Assembly (NCBI RefSeq): GCF_003148825.1
Contig: NZ_QGGZ01000008.1
Location: forward strand, 248,001 to 312,000
DNA: 64,000 nucleotides
From: Streptomyces sp. CG 926
GTDB taxonomy: Bacteria; Actinomycetota; Actinomycetes; Streptomycetales; Streptomycetaceae
Reading direction: 5' to 3'
Every line of letters begins with the position of its first letter. The first letter of the stretch is position 1. Shown in pieces: positions 48,786-57,847 of this stretch. The notes below the pieces were generated by a model, which saw nothing but the letters and a program-made list of their open reading frames with translations, did not search any database and was not told the DNA's origin. The position numbers and the translations under genes were made by a program.

Positions 48786-50179
48786 TTCTTCTCGTCGCCG
48801 TCCTGCTCGCGCTTCTCGGCGGCCTCGCCGAGCATCTTGTCGATCTCGGAGAAGTCCAGCTGCTCGCGGTGCACGAAGCCGTCCGGGTCGTCCAGGTCGG
48901 AGGCCGTCGGCAGCATGTCCGGGTGCTCCCAGAGGCCGTCACGGCCGTCCACCCCGCGCGCGTCCGTGAGCGAGGCCCACAGCCGCGAGGCGTCGCGCAG
49001 CCGGCGCGGGCGCAGCTCCAGGCCGATCAGCGTCGCGAAGGTCTGCTCCGCCGGGCCGCCCGAGGCGCGCCGCCGGCGCATCGTCTCGCGCATCGCGTCC
49101 GCCGAGGTCAGCCGGGGCTTGGCGGCCTCGTGCACCACCGCGTCCACCCAGCCCTCGACCAGCGCGAGCGCCGTCTCCAGACGGGCCAGGGCGGCCTTCT
49201 GCTCAGGGGTGTCCTGCGGCTGGAACATGCCGCCCTGGAGCGCTTCCTGCAGCTGCTCCGGGTTGGACGGGTCCAGCTGGCCGACGACGTCCTCCAGCTT
49301 CGAGGTGTCGACCTTGATGCCGCGGGCGTAGCCCTCGACCGCGCCGAACAGGTGCGAGCGCAGCCACGGCACGTGGGCGAAGAGCCGGGCGTGGGCCGCC
49401 TCGCGCAGCGCCAGGTAGAGCCGCACCTCGTCCGAGGGCACGCCCAGGTCCTTGCCGAAGCTCTCGATGTTCAGCGGCAGCAGCGCGGCCTTCCCGGCCG
49501 GACCCAGCGGCAGGCCGATGTCCGTGGAGCCGACGACCTCGCCCGCGAGCGTGCCGACGGCCTGGCCGATCTGCTGGCCGAACATGGCGCCGCCCATGGA
49601 GCGCATCATGCCGAGCAGCGGGCCCGCCATGGCCTGCATCTCCTCGGGCAGCACGCCGCCCATGGCCGCGCCGACCCGCTCCGCGACCGGGTCCACGAGC
49701 TCCTTCCACACCGGGAGGGTCGCCTCGACCCACTCGGCGCGGCTCCACGCCACGGCCGTGGTGGCGCCCGACGGCAGCGAGGTCACCCCGTCCAGCCAGT
49801 GGTCGGCCAGGCGCACGGCCTCCTCGACGGCAGACCTCTCGGCGACGCCGATGCTCGTGTCCTTCACACCGTCCGTGGTGCCCTGCGCGACGGTCTGGCG
49901 GGCGATGTCCTTGGCCATGTCCCAGTTCACGGGACCGCCCTCGTAGCTCAGCATCTGGCCGAGCTGCTGGAAGGCGGCACCGAGATCGTTCGGGTTCATC
50001 GCGCCGAACATCGCGGCGAACGGGTTGTCCGCTCCGGGAGCGCCCGCGCCGCCCGGCAGACCCATGCCGGGGAACCCGAAGGGATTCGCCGGGCCGCCCT
50101 CGCCGCCCTTCTTCTTGCCATCGTCGCCGTTCTCCGGCTCCTCCGGCGGAAGGCCGAATCCGAATGGGGTGTCGCTCAC
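48782..50179 (-). CDS. Zinc-dependent metalloprotease, DUF2342/coenzyme F420 biosynthesis-associated type
   Basis: The 465-aa protein has the family layout: a Gly/Pro-rich head with NPFGFPGMGLPGG and a segment of small and hydrophobic residues (MRSMGGAMFGQQIGQAVGTLAGEVVG). LREAAHARLFAHVPWLRSHL and VEGWVDAVVHEAA follow. The HxxxH-like residues (AAHARLFAHV and VVHEA) are the metal-site candidates. It corresponds to Rv3195. The GTG at 50179 is used, with GAGGAAA upstream. The last 50 residues are acidic and basic and partly disordered. It is co-translated with the NUDIX gene. Its substrate is unknown. Confidence 0.85.
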   Translation of the reverse strand: MSDTPFGFGLPPEEPENGDDGKKKGGEGGPANPFGFPGMGLPGGAGAPGADNPFAAMFGAMNPNDLGAAFQQLGQMLSYEGGPVNWDMAKDIARQTVAQGTTDGVKDTSIGVAERSAVEEAVRLADHWLDGVTSLPSGATTAVAWSRAEWVEATLPVWKELVDPVAERVGAAMGGVLPEEMQAMAGPLLGMMRSMGGAMFGQQIGQAVGTLAGEVVGSTDIGLPLGPAGKAALLPLNIESFGKDLGVPSDEVRLYLALREAAHARLFAHVPWLRSHLFGAVEGYARGIKVDTSKLEDVVGQLDPSNPEQLQEALQGGMFQPQDTPEQKAALARLETALALVEGWVDAVVHEAAKPRLTSADAMRETMRRRRASGGPAEQTFATLIGLELRPRRLRDASRLWASLTDARGVDGRDGLWEHPDMLPTASDLDDPDGFVHREQLDFSEIDKMLGEAAEKREQDGDEKK

Positions 50180-50371
50180 GGGTTTCCTCGGCTCGTAGGG
50201 CCGCCGGCGGGTGCCGACGGGCAATGGTCCGACAACACCACCCAGCGTAGACACCGCGGCCGCATCCGGGCTCGGTGCTCCGCCGACTCCTGGGCTGCGG
50301 CAGGATGGACATCACCTGGTGGGTACGCGTCACGGCGCGTCCCTACTGAAGACAACCGCTGGAGACGCCCG

Positions 50372-51538
50372 GTGAGTTCCCCAGATCCGCAGTTTCGCGC
50401 GATGCCCGACGACGAAAACAGCTCCGAGCACGGTGAAAGCGCCCCCGGCGTTCGCCGGCCGCGAAACCCGGACGGGATCCGCCGGCGCAGCCCGGTGATC
50501 GCCGTGACCGGCGCCGCCTCGGGAGTCGGCGCGGCCCTCGTGAGCCGGCTGGCCGCCTCCGACGAGGTCAAGCAGGTCGTCGCCATCGACGAGCGACGCG
50601 GGGACTGCGCGGCCGCACAGTGGCACATCCTCGACGTACGGGACCCGGCGATCGCCGAGAAGCTGCGCGGCGCGGACGTCGTGGTCCACCTCGCCCTGGA
50701 CCTCGACCTGGAGACGGACCCGGCGGCCCGCACGGCGTACAACGTGCGCGGCACCCAGACCGTCCTGACGGCGGCCGCCGCGGCCGGCGTGCACCGGGTC
50801 GTGCTCTGCACCTCGGCGATGGTCTACGGGGCCCTGCCGGACAACGACATCCCGCTGTCCGAGGACTCCGAGCTGCGCGCCACCGCCGAGGCGACCGGGG
50901 TCGGTGACCTGCTGGAGATCGAGCGCCTGGGCCGCCGCGCCCCCCGCGCGCACCCCGGACTGAACGTCACCGTGATCCGCCCGGCCGTCCTGGTCGGGGG
51001 CACGGACACCGCCCTGACCCGGTACTTCGAGTCCCCGCGGCTGCTCGTGGTCGCGGGTTCCCGCCCCACCTGGCAGTTCTGCCACGTGGAAGACCTGGTC
51101 AGCGCCCTGGAGTACGCCGCCCTGGAGAAGGTCGAGGGCGAGCTGGCCGTCGGCTGCGAGGGGTGGCTGGAGCAGGAGGAGGTCGAGGAGCTGAGCGGCA
51201 TCCGCCGCATGGAGCTCCCCTCCGCGGTCGCGCTGGGAGCCGCGGCCCGGCTGCACCGGATCGGCCTGACCCCGTCCCCGGCCGGGGACCTCGCCTACAC
51301 GATGCATCCGTGGGTGGTCAGTGTCAGCGGGCTGCACGCGGCGGGCTGGCGGCCGCGCTGGACCAACGAGGAGGTGCTCGCCGAGCTCCTCCAGGAGGTC
51401 TCGGGGCGGCACACGGTCGCGGGCCGCCGGCTGGGCCGTAGGGACGCCGCCACGGCCGCCGGTGCGGCCGGCGCGACGGTGGCCCTGCTGGGCGCGGCCG
51501 CGGCGGTCCGCCTGGCGCGCAAGCGGCGCGGGATCTGA
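50372..51538 (+). CDS. NAD-dependent epimerase/SDR-like protein with C-terminal membrane segment
   Basis: The 388-aa protein has an NAD-binding motif TGAASGVGAAL, DVVVHLALDLD, and LCTSAMVYGALPDND. The active Tyr-xxx-Lys is not evident; the sequence after the Tyr reads GAL. It may therefore be a regulatory or binding SDR rather than an enzyme. The C-terminus has an Ala-rich hydrophobic stretch (AATAAGAAGATVALLGAAAAV) followed by RLARKRRG, which could anchor it in the membrane. GTG 50372 was chosen because GGAG lies seven bases upstream. It is divergent from the metalloprotease operon. Confidence 0.8.
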   Translation: MSSPDPQFRAMPDDENSSEHGESAPGVRRPRNPDGIRRRSPVIAVTGAASGVGAALVSRLAASDEVKQVVAIDERRGDCAAAQWHILDVRDPAIAEKLRGADVVVHLALDLDLETDPAARTAYNVRGTQTVLTAAAAAGVHRVVLCTSAMVYGALPDNDIPLSEDSELRATAEATGVGDLLEIERLGRRAPRAHPGLNVTVIRPAVLVGGTDTALTRYFESPRLLVVAGSRPTWQFCHVEDLVSALEYAALEKVEGELAVGCEGWLEQEEVEELSGIRRMELPSAVALGAAARLHRIGLTPSPAGDLAYTMHPWVVSVSGLHAAGWRPRWTNEEVLAELLQEVSGRHTVAGRRLGRRDAATAAGAAGATVALLGAAAAVRLARKRRGI

Positions 51539-51729
51539 CCGGCCCCCGCTCCCGGCCCCGGCGGCCGGGCCTCCCGCTCCCGGCCCAGGTGCCGACTCCG
51601 GGTGCGGCCTCCGGCCGGGCGGACCGAGGGGCTCTGCGGGCCTGCCCTGTAGGAGGCTCCCAAGGCGGCGCCCGGGCCCCGGGCGAATCTGCTATTTCGC
51701 CCTGTCAGTGGCTAGGGCACGATGAAGGC

Positions 51730-52334
<605 letters not shown>

Positions 52335-52479
52335 ACCCCCGGCCGCGGAGCGTCACCCGGAGGGCGGTAGCCTCGCACCCGTTCGGCCGCGCAACACGCC
52401 CTCGATTTGCGTAACCCCCCCACGGGCACGAGCGTTGAAGCCACCAACGAAACGTACTTCGGGGTAGGGAGGCAGGCCC

Positions 52480-52695
52480 ATGGCGTCTTTGGCGTGGTTG
52501 CTGATTCCGCTGTTCGCCGCGATCGGAGCGGCGATATGGGGCAGCTGGGCGGCACGCGACCGCACGCAGGGTGACATATCCGAGCTCGCGGGTTACGCAC
52601 GCTTCCGCGAAGCCATGGCCAATGCCGATCAGACCCGGGTGAAGGCCGACGCCCACTCCGCTCCGTCCGCCCACTCCGCCTCCGATGCGGTCTGA
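52480..52695 (+). CDS. Small single-pass membrane protein, 71 aa
   Basis: The ORF has a strong GGAGG site upstream and encodes a first membrane helix (LAWLLIPLFAAIGAAIWGSW, about residues 4-23), then a polar helical segment RDRTQGDISELAGYARFREAM and an Ala/Ser/His-rich tail. Family-like short proteins occur at this position in other Streptomyces as I recall. Function unknown. Confidence 0.72.
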   Translation: MASLAWLLIPLFAAIGAAIWGSWAARDRTQGDISELAGYARFREAMANADQTRVKADAHSAPSAHSASDAV

Positions 52696-52828
52696 AGCCC
52701 CATGAGGCCGTATGACGCTCCGCGTCCGGCCCGCTCCGGTCCGCCGCCGTCGGTGAGATTCCGCTGAGAGTTTCCCGTGCGGACCCCGTACGGACCGGCC
52801 CCGAGGGCCGTCCGTCAGGGCCGTCCCG

Positions 52829-52834
52829 TACTGT
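52829..52834 (+). promoter_or_regulatory. -10 hexamer TACTGT, leaderless start
   Basis: The hexamer ends seven bases before the ATG at 52842; there is no ribosome-binding site. Confidence 0.55.
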
Positions 52835-52841
52835 CGGATCC

Positions 52842-53927
52842 ATGCCACGCCGCACCGCGACGATGCTCGCTTCCACCCTGGTGCTGTTCGCGCTGCTCTG
52901 CGCAGGGGTGTTCATCAAGGTCCCGTACTCCGAGATGAGCCCCGGCCCGACCGTGAACACGCTCGGGGACTCGAACGGCGCGCCCGTCCTGAACATCGCG
53001 GGGCGCAAGACGTACCCGACCAGCGGTCACCTCAACATGACCACGGTCCGTGTCACGGGCGCCGACTACGACATGAGCCTGGTGGAAGCGGTCTACGGGT
53101 GGCTGGCCGGCGACAACATCGTCGTCCCGCACGAGAACCTCTACCCGAACGGGAAGACCGAGGCGGAGTCCACCCAGGAGAACGCCGAGGAGTTCAGCCA
53201 GTCCCAGCAGAGCGCCAAGGTGGCGGCCCTGAAGCAGCTCGGCATCCCGGTCACCGCCCGGGTGATCGTCTCCACCGTGGTCAAGGCCAGCCCCTCCGAG
53301 GGCAAGCTGCACGCCGGTGACGTGATCAAGTCCGTGGACGGCACCGCCGTCACCGCGCCCGAGGACGTGGCCAAGCTCGTCACCCTGCACAAGCCCGGCG
53401 AGCCGGTGGAGTTCACCATCGTGCCCGCCAAGGAGGCGGTCGACGCGGCGAAGGCCGGCAACGAGAATCCCGCCCCCTCGAAGGTGACGATCACCGCGGG
53501 CAAGGCGGAGGGCGACGGTCACGCGATCGTCGGCATCCGGGCGGGCACCGACCACACCTTCCCGTTCACGATCGACATCAAGCTCGCCGACGTCGGCGGC
53601 CCGAGCGCCGGGCTGATGTTCGCCCTCGGCATCGTCGACAAGCTGACCCCGGAGGACCTGACCGGCGGGAAGTTCGTCGCCGGCACCGGCACGATCACCG
53701 ACGAGGGCAAGGTCGGCCCCATCGGCGGCATCCAGATGAAGACCATCGGGGCCCGCCAGGCCGGCGCCGAGTACTTCCTCACGCCCGCCGAGAACTGCGC
53801 CTCCGCCGCCTCGAACGTGCCCGACGGGCTGACCCTGGTCAAGGTCGCCACCATCGACGATGCCACGAAGGCACTGGAGAAGATCAGCAAGGGGGACACG
53901 GCAGGACTGCCGAAGTGCAAGCCCTGA
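52842..53927 (+). CDS. Membrane-anchored PDZ / Lon-like serine protease
   Basis: The 361-aa protein has an N-terminal membrane anchor (STLVLFALLCAGVFIKV, about 11-28). An intermediate domain follows, then a PDZ domain (about 150-205; KLHAGDVIKSVDGTAV) and a Lon-type protease domain with the Ser in GGPSAGLMF (about 256) and the Lys in GIQMKTIGA (about 300). The catalytic pair is intact. The active part is outside the membrane. Its counterpart is Rv3194c. It probably degrades or processes envelope proteins. Confidence 0.92.
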   Translation: MPRRTATMLASTLVLFALLCAGVFIKVPYSEMSPGPTVNTLGDSNGAPVLNIAGRKTYPTSGHLNMTTVRVTGADYDMSLVEAVYGWLAGDNIVVPHENLYPNGKTEAESTQENAEEFSQSQQSAKVAALKQLGIPVTARVIVSTVVKASPSEGKLHAGDVIKSVDGTAVTAPEDVAKLVTLHKPGEPVEFTIVPAKEAVDAAKAGNENPAPSKVTITAGKAEGDGHAIVGIRAGTDHTFPFTIDIKLADVGGPSAGLMFALGIVDKLTPEDLTGGKFVAGTGTITDEGKVGPIGGIQMKTIGARQAGAEYFLTPAENCASAASNVPDGLTLVKVATIDDATKALEKISKGDTAGLPKCKP

Positions 53928-53952
53928 CCGCGCCGTCCCCCTGACGACCGGG

Positions 53953-54522
53953 CTACGAGAAGGTCGCCGCCAGGGCCTCCGCCAGGCCGGGCACCAGGCC
54001 CGCACCGGTGAGGACCTCCGTCGAGGAGTCCTTCTCGCGCAGCCGTACCGCGGACTCCCGCGAGCCGTCGCGCAGCACGGCCACGGTGAGGCGGACCTCC
54101 TGCCGCTCCGGGTGCCCGGCGACCCACTTCGACAGCTGCTTGTCGTCGAGTCCCTCCGGTACGGAGGCCTCCGCGGACGGCGGCAGCATCAGCCGCTCCA
54201 CCGTCAGCGCGCAGCCGACGACGGCGTCGGGCCAGGCGATGGTGCCGAGGAACTTGTCGAGCGGGGTCCCCTTCGGGACCTCGTCCTGCTCGATGGGGGT
54301 GAGGGAGGACTTGCCGGCGTCGTCCTGGTCGAGACCGAGCTGGCTCGCCAGCCGCGGCTCCTGCTTCTTGAGCCGGGCGGTGTCGACGAGGGCGAAGAGC
54401 CGCGCGGGCTTGTCCCAGCCGAGGCCGGCCGCGTACTCGTCGATCTCGAGGCAGGCGCGGGTCAGCGGACTGGCCGCCATGGGGGTGCCGGGGGAAGGCG
54501 AAAGGTTGGACATGGGCAACAT
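53953..54522 (-). CDS. PPA1309-family protein
   Basis: The protein is about 189 aa from the ATG at 54522, which has AAGGAGG five bases upstream; ATG 54513 (MSNLSPSPG) is a second choice. It includes LTRACLEIDEYAAGLGWDKPARLFALVDT, TLDKFLGTIAWPDAVVGCAL and VRLTVAVLRDGSRESAVRLREKD. This is a conserved actinobacterial family of unknown function. It is mainly alpha/beta with no membrane segment. It is divergent from the UPF0182 gene. Confidence 0.85.
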   Translation of the reverse strand: MLPMSNLSPSPGTPMAASPLTRACLEIDEYAAGLGWDKPARLFALVDTARLKKQEPRLASQLGLDQDDAGKSSLTPIEQDEVPKGTPLDKFLGTIAWPDAVVGCALTVERLMLPPSAEASVPEGLDDKQLSKWVAGHPERQEVRLTVAVLRDGSRESAVRLREKDSSTEVLTGAGLVPGLAEALAATFS

Positions 54523-54640
54523 CCTGCCTCCTTTCCATCGATTACCGGGAACTGACCAAAGCCTCAGTAAGTTGCATGAGTGGGCTCTACGATCGGGGGC
54601 CCGTTCATTACCAGACTCAGCGACTTTCGAGGTGCGCACC

Positions 54641-57532
54641 TTGGCTTTCCAGATGCCGGACCGCGGCGGAGGCCCTTCCGGGCCACGGATGAGAGTCGGC
54701 CGCCCCTCCCGGCGATCCCGAACTCTCCTGATGACCTTGGGCGTGCTGGCCGTCCTGGCCATGCTCTTCATCATGTTCGCGGGCTTCTGGACTGACTGGC
54801 TCTGGTTCCGCTCCGTGAAGTACTCGACCGTCTTCACCACCACCCTGTGGACCAAGATCGGCCTCTTCGCCGTGTTCGGTCTGCTGATGGCCGGTGCCGT
54901 CGGTTTCAACATCTGGTTGGCGCACCGGCTGAGGCCGCCGCTCAGCGCGATGTCGATGGAACAGCAGAGCCTCGACCGCTACCGGATGAGCATCGCCCCG
55001 TACAAGAAGTGGCTGCTGCTGGGCATCGCCGTGCTCGTCGGCCTGATCGCGGGCGCCTCGGCCGCCGGTCAGTGGAAGACCTGGCTCATGTATGTGAACG
55101 GGGTGGCCTTCGGTACGAAGGACCCGCAGTTCCACATGGACGTGTCCTTCTACACCTTCGACCTGCCCTGGTACCGCTTCCTGCTCGGCTTCGGCTTCGC
55201 CGCCGTCGTGCTGTCGGTGATCGCCGCGGCCGTCGTGCACTACCTGTACGGCGGACTGCGCGTGACCAGCCCGGGCGCCCGGGCCACCGCCGCCGCCACC
55301 GGGCACCTGTCGGTGCTCCTGGGCCTGTTCGTCACGCTCAAGGCGATCGCCTACTGGCTCGACCGGTACGGGCTGGCCGTGAAGTCCAGCGACTTCAAGG
55401 CCGCCGACAACTGGACGGGCCTGCGCTACGTCGACGCGAACGCCTACCTGCCGGCGAAGACGATCCTCGTCGCCATCGCCGCGATCTGCGCCGTGCTGTT
55501 CTTCGCGACGCTGTGGCGTCGCACCTGGCAGCTGCCGGTCATCGGCTTCGGCCTGATGGTGCTCTCGGCGATCCTGATCGGCGGGCTCTACCCGGCGATC
55601 GTGCAGAAGTTCCAGGTCCAGCCGAACGAGCAGGCCAAGGAATCCCCGTACGTCCAGAAGAACATCAAGGCCACGCGCGACGCCTACGGCATCGCCGGCG
55701 CCGAGGTCTCGGACTACCCGGGCGTCCCGCAGACGGAGGACCGGACCAAGCTGCGTTCGCAGGCCGACACCACGGCCAGCATCCGCATCCTCGACCCGAA
55801 CATCGTCTCGCCGGCCTTCCAGCAGCTCCAGCAGGTCAAGGGCTACTACGCCTTCCCGTCCACGCTCGCCGTGGACCGGTACAGCGGCCAGGACACGGTC
55901 ATCGGGCTGCGCGAGCTGAACATCGGCGGCATCCCGAAGAACAACTGGATCAACGACCACTTCAAGTACACGCACGGTTACGGCGTGGTCGCGGCCAAGG
56001 GCACCACCGTGAAGGAGGGCGCTCCCGACTTCACCCAGTCCGACCTGCCCTCCAAGGGAGTGTTCGGGACGGACTTCGAGCAGCGCATCTACTACGGCGA
56101 GCAGACGAGGCAGTACTCGATCGTCGGCGGGCCGCAGAAGGAGCTCGACTACTCGGACGACAACGGCGAGAAGGAGACGAGCTACAAGGGCGACTCCGGC
56201 GTCAACCTCGACAACCCGGTCAATCGGGCCGCCTACGCGCTGACCTTCAACGAGCCGCAGATCCTCTACTCGGGCGCCATCGGCGACGGCTCGCGGATCC
56301 TCTACAACCGCACGCCCAAGCAGCGCGTCGAGGCCGTCGCCCCCTGGCTGACCATCGACGGCGCCCCCTACCCGGCCGTGATCGACGGCCGGATCAAGTG
56401 GATCGTCGACGCGTACACGACCACCAACGGTTACCCGTACGCCTCGCGCACCACGCTGGGCCAGAGCACCACGGACTCGCTGACCAACAGCCAGCGCGCG
56501 GTGGTCGCCCAGGAGAACCAGGTCAACTACATCCGTAACTCGGTGAAGGCCACCGTCGACGCGTACGACGGCTCGGTGGACCTGTACCAGTGGGACACCC
56601 AGGACCCGGTCCTGAAGACCTGGATGAAGGCGTTCCCGGGCACGGTCAAGCCCAAGGCCGACATCGCCAAGCCGCTCATGGACCACCTCCGGTACCCGCA
56701 GGACCTCTTCAAGGTCCAGCGCGAGCTGCTGACCCGCTACCACGTCACCAACCCGCAGACCTTCCTCAGCGGCAGTGAGGCGTGGGCGGTCCCGGACGAC
56801 CCGACGACCAAGGCCGGTACGGCCGTTCCGCCGTACTACCTGTCGATGAAGATGCCGGACCAGAAGGAGAAGGACCAGGTCTTCTCGCTCACCACGACGT
56901 TCACGCCGAACGAGCGGCCCAACCTGAGTGCCTTCATGGCGGTCAACGCCGATCCGGGAACCCCGGAGTACGGCAAGATCCGCATTCTGAAGATGCCGAC
57001 CAGCAAGCCGCCGGACGGCCCGAGCCAGGTGCAGAGCAAGTTCCAGTCGGAACCGAAGATCGCCGAATCCATCCGCCTGCTGCGCGGTGGTGACTCGGAG
57101 ATCGAGTACGGCAACCTGCTCGCGGTGCCGCTCGACGGCGGGATGCTCTACGTGGAGCCGGTCTACGTCCGCAGCTCCACGCTCAAGTACCCGCTGCTGC
57201 GTAAGGTGCTGGTGACCTACGGCAACCAGACCGCCTTCGAGGACACCCTGGAGAAGGCGCTGAACGTGGTCTTCGGGGCCGAGGCGCCGACCGTTCCGGT
57301 GCCCCCGGCGCAGCCGCCGGGCGACGGCACGGTCACGCCGCCGAAGGTCCAGGACCCCACGGTCAAGGCGGCCCTCGGTGACGCGCAGAAGGCCATCGAG
57401 GACGCCGAGAAGGCCCGGCAGGCCGGCGACTGGGCGGCCTTCGGCAAGGCCCAGGACGAGATCAAGGCGGCGCTGGAGCGGGCGATCGCGGCCGAGGCGA
57501 AGGCCACGACTCCCGCGCCATCGGGTCAGTGA
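54641..57532 (+). CDS. UPF0182 family large membrane protein
   Basis: The protein is about 963 aa. It has seven N-terminal membrane helices (about residues 25-330), followed by a large extracellular domain with NIVSPAFQQLQQVKGYYAFP, GYGVVAAKGTT, and IKWIVDAYTTTNGYPYASR. A C-terminal helical tail rich in Ala/Lys/Glu completes it. The family is actinobacteria-wide (Rv3193c here) and has no assigned biochemical role. The TTG at 54641 (LAFQMPDRGGGPSG) is preceded by GAGGTG at good spacing; ATG 54653 lacks one, so TTG is my preferred start. Confidence 0.9.
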   Translation: MAFQMPDRGGGPSGPRMRVGRPSRRSRTLLMTLGVLAVLAMLFIMFAGFWTDWLWFRSVKYSTVFTTTLWTKIGLFAVFGLLMAGAVGFNIWLAHRLRPPLSAMSMEQQSLDRYRMSIAPYKKWLLLGIAVLVGLIAGASAAGQWKTWLMYVNGVAFGTKDPQFHMDVSFYTFDLPWYRFLLGFGFAAVVLSVIAAAVVHYLYGGLRVTSPGARATAAATGHLSVLLGLFVTLKAIAYWLDRYGLAVKSSDFKAADNWTGLRYVDANAYLPAKTILVAIAAICAVLFFATLWRRTWQLPVIGFGLMVLSAILIGGLYPAIVQKFQVQPNEQAKESPYVQKNIKATRDAYGIAGAEVSDYPGVPQTEDRTKLRSQADTTASIRILDPNIVSPAFQQLQQVKGYYAFPSTLAVDRYSGQDTVIGLRELNIGGIPKNNWINDHFKYTHGYGVVAAKGTTVKEGAPDFTQSDLPSKGVFGTDFEQRIYYGEQTRQYSIVGGPQKELDYSDDNGEKETSYKGDSGVNLDNPVNRAAYALTFNEPQILYSGAIGDGSRILYNRTPKQRVEAVAPWLTIDGAPYPAVIDGRIKWIVDAYTTTNGYPYASRTTLGQSTTDSLTNSQRAVVAQENQVNYIRNSVKATVDAYDGSVDLYQWDTQDPVLKTWMKAFPGTVKPKADIAKPLMDHLRYPQDLFKVQRELLTRYHVTNPQTFLSGSEAWAVPDDPTTKAGTAVPPYYLSMKMPDQKEKDQVFSLTTTFTPNERPNLSAFMAVNADPGTPEYGKIRILKMPTSKPPDGPSQVQSKFQSEPKIAESIRLLRGGDSEIEYGNLLAVPLDGGMLYVEPVYVRSSTLKYPLLRKVLVTYGNQTAFEDTLEKALNVVFGAEAPTVPVPPAQPPGDGTVTPPKVQDPTVKAALGDAQKAIEDAEKARQAGDWAAFGKAQDEIKAALERAIAAEAKATTPAPSGQ

Positions 57533-57581
57533 TCAATGGGTAATGGTTCCACCCCGCGTCGTGATACTGTGGTTTCACCGA

Positions 57582-57655
57582 CGCGGGGTGGAGCAGCTCG
57601 GTAGCTCGCTGGGCTCATAACCCAGAGGTCGCAGGTTCAAATCCTGTCCCCGCTA
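57582..57655 (+). tRNA. tRNA-fMet (initiator, anticodon CAT), copy 1
   Basis: The 74-nt sequence folds into a cloverleaf. The acceptor stem CGCGGGG lacks a Watson-Crick 1-72 pair (C1 against T72). The anticodon stem has the three GGG/CCC pairs around TCATAA that define initiator tRNAs. The T arm carries TTCAAAT. CCA is not encoded. It is identical to the copy at 63650. Confidence 0.97.
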
Positions 57656-57663
57656 CTGAAGAT

Positions 57664-57694
57664 GAAGGCCCGGATCCATGGGATCCGGGCCTTC
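57664..57694 (+). terminator. Terminator of tRNA-fMet copy 1
   Basis: A 14-bp stem (57664-57677 with 57681-57694) has a 3-nt loop. It resembles the terminator of the second copy. Confidence 0.85.
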
Positions 57695-57847
57695 GTCATG
57701 TCCGGGCCGGACACGCGGTAGCCGGGGAGGGTGACTTGTGGGTGGAGCGTGTTTGACTTACCCCACTGTGGGCATGTCGACAAAACGCTGTAGTGACCTC
57801 ACTGGCTGCGACATACCAGGTGTACGCGGGTAGCAGGTGATGCGACG

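Noticed and set aside
54617..56743. 708-aa minus-strand ORF opposite the UPF0182 gene
   Set aside because: The plus strand encodes seven membrane helices and conserved UPF0182 motifs; the antisense product has a repeated RVDVG/DRGV composition and no domain.
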